A program made the position numbers and the translations under genes. 64,000 nt of DNA from NCBI GenBank assembly GCA_025266875.1, contig JALLLT010000011.1, positions 961,304 to 1,025,303 of the forward strand, given 5' to 3'. Under the pieces are notes generated by a model, which was given only the letters and a program-made list of their open reading frames with translations, searched no databases and was not told the DNA's origin. The DNA is from Fennellomyces sp. T-0311 (taxonomy: Eukaryota > Mucoromycota > Mucoromycetes > Mucorales > Lichtheimiaceae). Within the stretch, counting starts at the first letter, position 1; every line of letters begins with the position of its first letter. Shown piece by piece: positions 56,076-64,000 of this stretch.

Positions 56076-57491
56076 ATGTCACTTCTCTACCAAGCTGCCC
56101 AGCAATACTTGGCCGCACATGCCCACCACCTAGTAGAAATCGGAACGGATCAACGCAGAGCGACATTTGACCTTACCAAATACTCGACTGAAGAGTGTCG
56201 ATTCAACTTTTGGTTTATGCATCACCAAGTATGCTGTTTAATTACTATGTTACAGGACTATATAGGTTATATTCATTCACTTATATTTTTTAGCTTCGAG
56301 AAATTATGGAAGTGATGGAGCTCCTCCATGAGTTTTCTTTCCGGAAAGATGAAAACGATACCAGACACATCATTTGTATTTCTCGCGAAGAAGCGCTATG
56401 CCTTTGTTTGCGTCGATTAGCATATCCATCGCGATATAGCGACCTGAAGCAAATGTTCCATCGCCCTCCGTCCACTTTATCTGTTATCTTTAATGGAGTT
56501 ATAGATTATATCTATAATAAATACGCCGGTCTGTTTGAGTTTACGGACTCTCAGTTTACCAAGGAGCATATGTAGTACTTTGCTGATGCCATTCGCGCAA
56601 AAGGTATGAAAAACAATTCGTTATATATTAGATAAAATGTTTAAGACATAGAGTGCAAATTATCATTAACAATTGTATAGGCGCTCCTTACAATAACTGC
56701 ATTGGGTTCATCGATGGCACTGTGCGAGGTATCTGCCGACCTGTCGAGCTTCAGGAGCTTGTATACAATGGCCACAAGGTTGAAGAGCACTTAAGTTCTT
56801 TGGTTTAAGAAATTGTATGGTTTGCTAACCGGAAAACATATGAATCTATCTAGCACAAGCATGCTTTGAAATATCAGGCATTAGTTACACCAGATGGCAT
56901 AACTTCGGCCTTCTATGGGCCTGTCACTGGTGCCAGACACGACGGCTATCTCCTGAAGGAGTCAGGCATCCTCGACATCTTCGACGAATGCCTCAACTTT
57001 CCTGACGAAAGCAAGTTTGTTGTCTATGGCGATTGGGCATATCGTTGGCATGCAAACCTACTGGCGCCTCATTGGCTTGTAGCAAGTACGTTATCAATTC
57101 TCTACTTATTTTTTATTCCATGAGCAATTAACTTGATATATTAATATATTAAAAAGACGACGAAAGAAGTCCAGAAGCGCGAGAAAACAACAGCATGAAG
57201 AAAATATGAATTGCAGTGGAGTGGGAGTTTGGACGAACAGTTAATTTGTTCACGTTCAATGACTTCCACAAGACACAAAAGCTTCTACTTAGTCCTGTTG
57301 GGAAGTATTACGTTGTTTCTGTTCTCTTTAAGAACATTAAGGTTTGCATGGGAGAGGGCCAGGCATGTCATTACTTCGCCATCAACCCGCCAACATTGCA
57401 AGAGTATCTTGCATCAGCAAACCTTCGTCCAGTGTCGGATATCCCGACAAACTACGACGAGTACGATGACCTTGAGGAAGACAGCCAGTAG
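56076..57491 (+). pseudogene. Harbinger B transposase, two stops
   Basis: From ATG 56076 (MSLLYQAAQQYLAAHAHHLV) exons can be followed through LREIMEVMELLHEF and YPSRYSDLKQMFHRPPSTLS to TAG at 56573-56575. The core IGFIDGTVRGICRP is joined across an intron (about 56780-56851, with gctaac branch) to HALKYQALVTPDG, TGARHDGYLLKESG and YGDWAYRW. After another intron, TGA at 57207-57209 breaks SMKKI stop IAVEWEFGRTVNLF, where relatives have Arg. The last exon ends at 57491 with an acidic tail. It belongs to a different Harbinger subgroup from element A (FIDGT/GDWAYR motifs). Confidence 0.8.
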
Positions 57492-57539
57492 CAATTTTTT
57501 TTATAAAGAAATGTATTTAAGCTTATAAGTAGCTGTGTA

Positions 57540-58629
57540 TTAATGAAGGAGTGAAATAAGGTCAGAAACCTGTTGTTCAAGGCGAGCAATCCTCTGATTC
57601 GATTCCTCTTTATGAACTCGTAGTTCCTCTCGTAGTTGCTTCACTTCTTCTTCAGACTTCAAGATTGCATCTAGAAATGCATCTCGTTCTGAACGAAGGT
57701 GACATAGTTCTGATCGTACAAGGAGAAATTTACCATCCTTCCTTGTAAGAAGATCTGAACTGTCACTAGTAGGAACGGCTACATCGCCAGAAGCGCTTTC
57801 ATCGTCAAGGTCGATGGCACCACCATCTGAAACAAGGGGCGCCTTGTCCTGCTTTCTGCACTTGGCACGACTATGACGATCCATTACAGCACCTCTTAGC
57901 TTTTTCTCTTGCCGCGCCTTCGTCTTTTTCGCCCCATCTTTCTGCAGCTTTTTCTCTTCGTCTGCTACTTCTTTGTCAAGCAACTAAATATATAAAATAA
58001 GTATATGCGTAAAATAAACTTATAAAAAGTAATGTTTTAATGCCTAGCATCTCTTACCACAGAAAGCAATTCAATGCATTTTTCCTGCAAAGGAGTACAG
58101 CCAGTAAAAATGCCGCTCGAAACGACGAGGAGCTCCTGCCTCTTCTGCTCTTTTTTCTGAAGAGCGAGAATACGAGCAGAGCAGTACGTTCCTGTGACCT
58201 GCTTTGTTACGCCAGCCTCAATCAATGGCATGATTCGCGCATTGACATTGGCAGTGACCTGTTCCCATGTACTGGTGACAGAGCCATGCTTGGCATTGAA
58301 TGGCTGAAGTTCCAAGGTCTTCTCGATCAGGGTAATGTCAAGTTTGTCTGATGGCGAGACATTCCTGCGTTTCGCCTTGGTGGTCCCATCAGGCTGCTCC
58401 TCTTGCTGAGCATCGATGACTGCTGCTTGTGCAATATCGTCGAGATCCTCACGTGGCACAAACGCCTCAATAGCCTCGGGATCAGTGACTTCACGTTATT
58501 TACATTATATGTAAGCAAATAGAACTGTGTATTTTCAGTCTACAAACATACTTTGAAGGATTCACTTCGTGCAGTTGGGACAAGTCCCAAAGACATAGGG
58601 GTCTCATTGATGAAGTTGATGTTGAACAT
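57540..58629 (-). CDS. Harbinger B Myb-like accessory protein
   Basis: Exon 1 is 58629-58552 (MFNINFINETPMSLGLVPTA). Exon 2 (about 58488-58060) has EAIEAFVPREDLDDIAQAAV, a basic KAKRRNVSPSDKLD stretch and a Myb/SANT-like part (TLIEKTLELQPFNA; TSTWEQVTANVNARI). Exon 3 (about 57983-57540) is a coiled coil (LLVRSELCHLRSERDAFLDA; QLREELRVHKEESNQRIARL). Exact splice phases between exons 1 and 2 were not settled. Its role as DNA-binding partner of the transposase is by analogy with other Harbinger elements. Confidence 0.65.
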
Positions 58630-59373
58630 TGTTTTGGAAAATTCGAGAAGAAGAAAAGTAAACAAACTGAAAATTTGACAGCTCTCAAATGTTGGTAGTC
58701 TAGGTAATTAGGCGGTCTCCTTTCTATTGGGTCGGTAGAAATGTTTGCCTTCTATTTCATATTCCGTTTTTGGAAGACATTTTTCAAAACGCGTTCTGAA
58801 AAGTACAATCTCTTCTTGGATTATGTAACACAAATTTCCTTTTACACATTCTGAAAATGGATTTTTCAGAACGCCCTAAACTCTCTAATTCCCAATTCAC
58901 TGGGGCGGTACGCAGTAAAATATCGTTATTTTCATATAGCGATTAGTTATATCACTCATCTGAAATATCGTTATATCGAGCGAACCAATGATAATATTTT
59001 ATTTCTAAAAATAGGAAAAAATGCTGGTTTGCTTAGCACTATTTCGCTCTTCTAAGTCAAGTTTCTGTATCTTTTTTCTAAGAAGTTGGATGATCTGAAT
59101 ATCCAATTCATCTTCAACTACCATCAAATCAAGAAGGTCATTCAAATAACGCTTTCTTTCTATTCTAGAGAAAATCGGAGTTTCCTCACCATCCTCATGT
59201 CGTCGTCTCTGTACAACTGCTTCTGGATTGTCGCCTACCTTACACGTTAGCAATTAATCAGAATTAGATTTCACCCTTCTTAAATACTACATACCAAGCT
59301 CATTCTCAATCATCACATCATTAATCAGTTCATCAATGGAGACTGTAGCATGAATGTCTTGCGACTCTTCATC

Positions 59374-60235
59374 CAAAATACTTATATCGCCACCAATTTA
59401 AGCTGGCTCCCCCCACCAAAAAAATTTAATTTCAATGCCAGCTGTGGCAGAGGCATGGTGGCTCAATTTCAGCAATAAAGTGAAGTTGTCCTTTACAGAT
59501 TTATAACTTTTTTTTTTTCATTCCGGGATGAGCAGCTGTAAGCACCTTATGGTATAAACCTAATTGTGTTCAACAATGACAATGGCATAACTGTGTTGTA
59601 ATGACTTGGAGAGAGCCAGATGAGAACAGACACAGCAGATTTCTGACGATTTTCAAAGATGGAGCTAATTAAACTCTTTGTAGATGGAAGATTGATTTCG
59701 CCGTGCAACACATTTGGGCCGAGATCTAGCAAATGGACAACGCTCTTTTCGACTGGCATTATGAGGTGACGAGTACGCGAGATTCCACCGAGAAAAACGC
59801 ATATCCACTTATATTTTGCTATGCACCAGCAATACAACGGTATCAAAAACGCGTAGATAAGAAGCTCCAACAGCTTTGCTCACCTCTTCTATCACATTGA
59901 CGATCACTGGAAGCTATATATTGTTTTCATCCCACCACCTGGTTAGATGGAAAGTACACAAACATGAGGAACGCAACTTTTTGATGCCTGAGAAAAAGTA
60001 AGTATAGTTATCCATTGCTTGTATCTGCCGTTACACACAAAAATCAACCATCAGTGCGTGAGATTACTATGGATACAGCTATTATTACGTTATGGAATGC
60101 TACTGTTAGCCATACGGTATACGGATGAAGGCTGGATGCTGTTGGATTATATAAGTTCAGATAGAGTGAATGGGCTTGGACAGGATTATACATTGCTCAT
60201 TCAGCACATTTAATGTTGGTGGATCGCGCAGTGTG
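59374..60235 (+). repeat. MULE left terminal inverted repeat
   Basis: About 862 bp. The open frames inside it recur identically in the other arm and encode nothing recognisable. Confidence 0.93.
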
Positions 60236-60445
60236 TACTTTATAAAATAAAATTTATTTAAGTGGCATTGAATATCATATGTACCAGTAATGCATAAGTG
60301 CAGTGAAAGACCATACATATATGACGATGTTTGGAAGCATAAATTTAAGTTTAACAGTTTAATAAAATAAGTGTAACGCGCGGTATAAAAGGCTTTCTTT
60401 CTTCCACTCTCAACGCTTAACTTTTCAAACGCCATTGCAATCACA

Positions 60446-62710
60446 ATGTCTGACAATTTCAACATGCAATCAACTTCAGGATCGGACAACCCCATGCTTA
60501 TTCGTGGAAACGTCGCTCCAGACCGCGTTGTAACCTGCACTATTCATAACTATGAATCAATTATTCGTGCTGCACCACAAGAAAGTGGTGAACGCTGGGT
60601 ATATCAGAAGACGTATAGGCCTACACCAAGAGTAGCAGATGGTACAAATATAAGCTGTGTAATATGTAAGCACTATAATAACTGTATTGTCTCTACCTAC
60701 AGAAAGCAATCCTCCAAAGCGCCAACGAACTGCAACTGTTGTATTCACAAAAACGTATGGATGTCACCGTCACACCATCGAAGATAATCGCACAGAAGCA
60801 CGGCGTGAGGATAGAACTGACGATCCAGACTTTATTGCTCGGCCTGTGCAAAAAAAGTCAAAGCAAGTTGGATGCCCAGCAATTTTGAAAGCCACCTGCC
60901 GTGTTGATGATCCAAACGTCGTAACCATTACATATAAGCATGAGCATGTGAACCACGTGCCTGGCAGCATTGCTGATGTGCAGTACTTGCCTTACTCAGA
61001 TGAAGTCAGGGACCGGATTGCTGAAGAGCTGGAGAAAGGCTATGGTGTTCGTGATGTCAGAACGTATCTGCAACGTGAATATGTTTACAAGGAAGAGACG
61101 TCGCACGATTCATATATCACTACTGCTCTTGTTTACAACATTTTCTACAAGCATCGTCAGCAGAAAAGTGAACGGGACTATGACGACTTTGCTTCTGTAA
61201 AGAAATGGCTCATGGAACTTCAACAGCAGCAACATTATCATATCTGGATTGAAAGTAACACGGAAAGCACAAATTCATCACAGGAGCTTCTCTCTGTGGA
61301 TGGATTTGCATTTGGATTTATTGCTCCATGGCAGAAACAGCTCCTATCTGTCGCCCATTTTATTTCCTTGGATGCTACTCACGACGTTTGTGATTATGAC
61401 GGTGGGGTCCTTTATACCATGGTAATCCGCCATCCTGTTGTTGGTCGCGGTGTTCCCATTGCATATATGTTTACAGACGATCAATCATCTACACCACTTA
61501 TCCATTGGTTTCAGTTCTTATCTGCTCTTGGTGTAAACCCTCAACGCATCACTATTGACCGCGATCTCGCTGAAGATAATGCAATTAGTGAAGTATGGCC
61601 ACGCTGTACTATTCAATATTGCATCTGGCACGTATCGCGCGCCTGGGAGAACAATATTACATCGAAGGTAGTTGGAATGGTTGGCAGAACACCGGCACAA
61701 GCAAGAACGGTCATTCGACATCATCTTTATGAGTTGATGTATGAAAAAGACGTCACCAAATTCCACGAGCTACTTGATGCCTTTATTGCCAATTTTGAAA
61801 CAAGCCAAAGGATGTTCATCAGCTATTTTCAACGATACTGGGTGGATAGTCGTAATGGAGAAGGATGTGATCGTTGGGCAGCATGCTATCAACCTGAAAT
61901 CTACACCAATATGGAAACCAACAATTACGTTGAAACGTGGCATAACCAACTCAAGACTGTTTACCTTAAAAGAAAACGCATGCACCGCCTCGATTTTATG
62001 ATTGATGTACTTGTCAATGACGTAGCATTCGACATCCAGCAAGAAGTACGTCGTCTGTCTGTCAACATCGGTAGGATGAGCAAGCTGGAGCATGGTTTCC
62101 GTGTCGAAGAACAAAAACTGGATCACCTGTCTCTTCACACCAAGCGATCCATGGTTCAGATGGTAACTGAATCCATATTTATGGTGAACTCCCTTAGTGT
62201 CGATGATTTGACTTATGAGGTAACATATAGTTGTTCTTTTGATCTTAGTCTGTACACTTAAACATTCTTACAATGTAGGTTCATACTGAAAATGGGTTGG
62301 TTACGACCTGCACATGTGAAAAGTTCACAAGCACATTGCTTCCTTGTAAGCATATGTTTCTTGTTGAACAAGTTATAGAAACCGTTACTGTGCGTCAATC
62401 CATGGATAACTGGGAAGCGATGATGATGTCCTATCCACCAAGTAACAACCAGCCGCAGCTACATGCAATGCATGCTTCATCATCCCAAGACCAGCTTGAA
62501 AAAGCCTTGAAGCTGCTCACAGCCAAAGCTAATGCTGTGAAGCGTCGTGTTGGCAAGTCGGCTGTAAATACATCGAATCCAGATTGCGTGCAAGGCATCA
62601 TTGACGAGATTGAAAGAGTTGTTACCAAACTGGATGACATAAACACTTCACTTAATGACATACTCTCCATCCCCTCTAATTCAAACTTTAGACGTCAAAA
62701 TGATAATTGA
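60446..62710 (+). CDS. MULE transposase with SWIM zinc finger, 714 aa
   Basis: Exons 60446-60641, 60703-62219 and 62279-62710, introns 61 and 59 nt, phases 1 and 0. Residues about 60-150 form a FAR1/WRKY-like DNA-binding region (TKTYGCHRHTIEDNR; KKSKQVGCPAILKATC; YKHEHVNHVPG). The MULE nuclease core has FISLDATHDVCDYDGG, RITIDRDLAEDNAISE, QYCIWHVSRAW and a downstream helix with NNYVETWHNQLKTVY supplying the third acid. The SWIM motif CTCEKFTSTLLPCKHMF follows, then a C-terminal coiled coil (IIDEIERVVTKLDDINTSL). It mobilises DNA with 8-11-bp duplications. No stop is present. Confidence 0.94.
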
Positions 62711-62782
62711 ACTTTCTCATCATTTATTTTTACATTATTATCCTATAAATATCCAATATCATTTATATTTTTTACATTAGAG

Positions 62783-63642
62783 CACACTGCGCGATCCACC
62801 AACATTAAATGTGCTGAATGAGCAATGTATAATCCTGTCCAAGCCCATTCACTCTATCTGAACTTATATAATCCAACAGCATCCAGCCTTCATCCGTATA
62901 CCGTATGGCTAACAGTAGCATTCCATAACGTAATAATAGCTGTATCCATAGTAATCTCACGCACTGATGGTTGATTTTTGTGTGTAACGGCAGATACAAG
63001 CAATGGATAACTATACTTACTTTTTCTCAGGCATCAAAAAGTTGCGTTCCTCATGTTTGTGTACTTTCCATCTAACCAGGTGGTGGGATGAAAACAATAT
63101 ATAGCTTCCAGTGATCGTCAATGTGATAGAAGAGGTGAGCAAAGCTGTTGGAGCTTCTTATCTACGCGTTTTTGATACCGTTGTATTGCTGGTGCATAGC
63201 AAAATATAAGTGGATATGCGTTTTTCTCGGTGGAATCTCGCGTACTCGTCACCTCATAATGCCAGTCGAAAAGAGCGTTGTCCATTTGCTAGATCTCGGC
63301 CCAAATGTGTTGCACGGCGAAATCAATCTTCCATCTACAAAGAGTTTAATTAGCTCCATCTTTGAAAATCGTCAGAAATCTGCTGTGTCTGTTCTCATCT
63401 GGCTCTCTCCAAGTCATTACAACACAGTTATGCCATTGTCATTGTTGAACACAATTAGGTTTATACCATAAGGTGCTTACAGCTGCTCATCCCGGAATGA
63501 AAAAAAAAAGTTATAAATCTGTAAAGGACAACTTCACTTTATTGCTGAAATTGAGCCACCATGCCTCTGCCACAGCTGGCATTGAAATTAAATTTTTTGG
63601 TGGGGGGAGCCAGCTTAAATTGGTGGCGATATAAGTATTTTG
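62783..63642 (-). repeat. MULE right terminal inverted repeat
   Basis: About 860 bp, the inverted copy of 59374-60235. Confidence 0.93.
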
Positions 63643-64000
63643 CTCTTCATCTGGAATTAGGTCAATACCCTTTACACCACAGGAATCGTTATGAACACCC
63701 AGAATTGCTGCATCAAGTTCATCTGACAAGCGCTGATCATCTTCTTCAGCAGCCTTCTTCAACTCCTGCTCCTCAGCTGTTTCAAAATCCCGCAAGCTAG
63801 ATTTGATTCAACAGTTTTGAATAGTTTCTGAAGAAACAGAGTTCCATGCATTGGCTGCCCAATTCATACCAGTCAATTGATCCACACTGTAAAGGTCAGT
63901 GAGTTGGCCTTTTCTACAGCATACACTGTCTTGGCGGTATTAGAGAATTTCAGATCGCGCTGAAAAATCATTTTGCATTTTCATTTTGAGAGCCCCCCTA

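Larger units (their letters stand above)
55859..58886 (+). mobile_element. PIF/Harbinger element B, 3028 bp
   Basis: Ends AGAGAGTTTAGGGCGTTCTG on both sides (inverted), continuing into AAAAATCCATTTTCAG. AAT is duplicated at 55856-55858 and 58887-58889. Comparison with the empty site in Tigger-1 confirms a 3-bp duplication. It contains a broken transposase (+) and an accessory gene (-). Confidence 0.9.
59374..63642 (+). mobile_element. Complete MULE, 4269 bp, with 860-bp terminal inverted repeats
   Basis: Ends CAAAATACTTATATCGCCAC on both sides (inverted). A 9-bp direct duplication CTCTTCATC is at 59365-59373 and 63643-63651. The arms (59374-60235 and 62783-63642) seem to differ only in homopolymer length (for example 11 against 10 T). 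The transposase frame between them is open, so this looks like a recent and potentially active insertion. Confidence 0.95.
55800..64000 (-). mobile_element. Tigger/pogo element 2, with Harbinger B and a MULE nested; runs off the window
   Basis: Its terminal repeat begins CAGTGGCCGCTCGCTATAAT at 55800 after TA (55798-55799). The sequence up to 55858 continues at 58887 once Harbinger B is removed, matching the right end of Tigger-1 (AATTCCCAATTCACTGGGG against AATTCTCAATTCCCCAG). The 5' half and other terminus lie beyond base 64000. Confidence 0.88.
59005..64000 (-). pseudogene. Tigger-2 transposase, split by a MULE and carrying a stop
   Basis: The last exon is 59234-59005 (KRYLNDLLDLMVVEDELDIQ), homologous to exon 4 of Tigger-1 and using the same splice sites (intron 59294-59235). 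The previous exon is cut by the MULE at 59373/63643; joining gives LIPDEESQDIHATVS, against LIPDEKSQDIHATIS in Tigger-1. Upstream, TGA at 63810-63808 follows ETIQNC where Tigger-1 has Trp. The catalytic part lies beyond the window. Confidence 0.88.

Noticed and set aside
56780..56851. Stops in the Harbinger B transposase at LV/EIV and SI/HKH
   Set aside because: They fall in a likely intron (gttgaag ... gctaac ... tctag); joining gives NGHK-HKHALKYQ in frame.
59547..59870. 107-aa frame, identical to one at 63148-63471
   Set aside because: Both lie in the MULE inverted repeats. Identity follows from arm identity; the peptide matches no family and has no supporting start context.

Overview
This is nuclear DNA of a filamentous fungus, most likely a Mucorales mould (genus not resolved). 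Host genes carry many short GT..AG introns of about 50-80 nt. The host proteins are a CotH-family protein, a two-finger CCCH protein, an SRP40/Nopp140 nucleolar protein, a sterol C-24 methyltransferase (ERG6) and a Tra2-type SR splicing factor. I see no bacterial operon, CRISPR array, rRNA or convincing tRNA.

Host genes lie in the first 17 kb. CotH (1-1058, 5' end cut by the window, +) converges with the CCCH gene (1201-2508, -). SRP40 (2863-4713, -) and erg6 (5285-6671, -) follow. tra2 (15571-17016, +) is separated from them by a Tigger/pogo element. All five needed exon joining; the joins given keep frame and give family-typical lengths (erg6 376 aa, tra2 282 aa).

Nearly everything else is transposable elements inserted in one another. 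(i) 7501-13353: Tigger element with an intact 554-aa transposase gene, its left end split by a DIRS-type tyrosine-recombinase retroelement (7560 to about 11112). (ii) 18952-19821: relic of a LINE ORF1-like gene. (iii) 20603-24405: two transposase-like reading frames and one unrecognised multi-exon gene. (iv) 24441-43651: a four-level nest. A decayed pogo-like element holds an inner element with 585-bp inverted repeats and two convergent Tc1-like DDE genes; that holds a chromodomain Ty3/gypsy retrotransposon with 420-bp LTRs; that holds a CACTA-like Tnp2 element. (v) 44044-46505: Crypton. (vi) 47763-54820: MULE transposase gene broken by a Tc1 element in an exon and a PIF/Harbinger element in an intron. 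(vii) 55800 to beyond the window end: second Tigger copy (-) carrying another Harbinger element in its terminal region and a complete 4.27-kb MULE with 860-bp inverted repeats in its transposase gene.

Target-site duplications support the nest: TA for Tigger, pogo-like, inner and Tc1 elements; TTA and AAT for Harbingers; ACTTT for gypsy; a 9-mer for the MULE. In several cases removing the insert and one duplication restores the host reading frame. Insertion order can therefore be read from the sequence. Autonomous-looking proteins remain in Tigger-1, Harbinger A and the MULE at 59374-63642. Most other copies carry stops, several of which are TGA where the frame or family suggests an Arg CGA codon.
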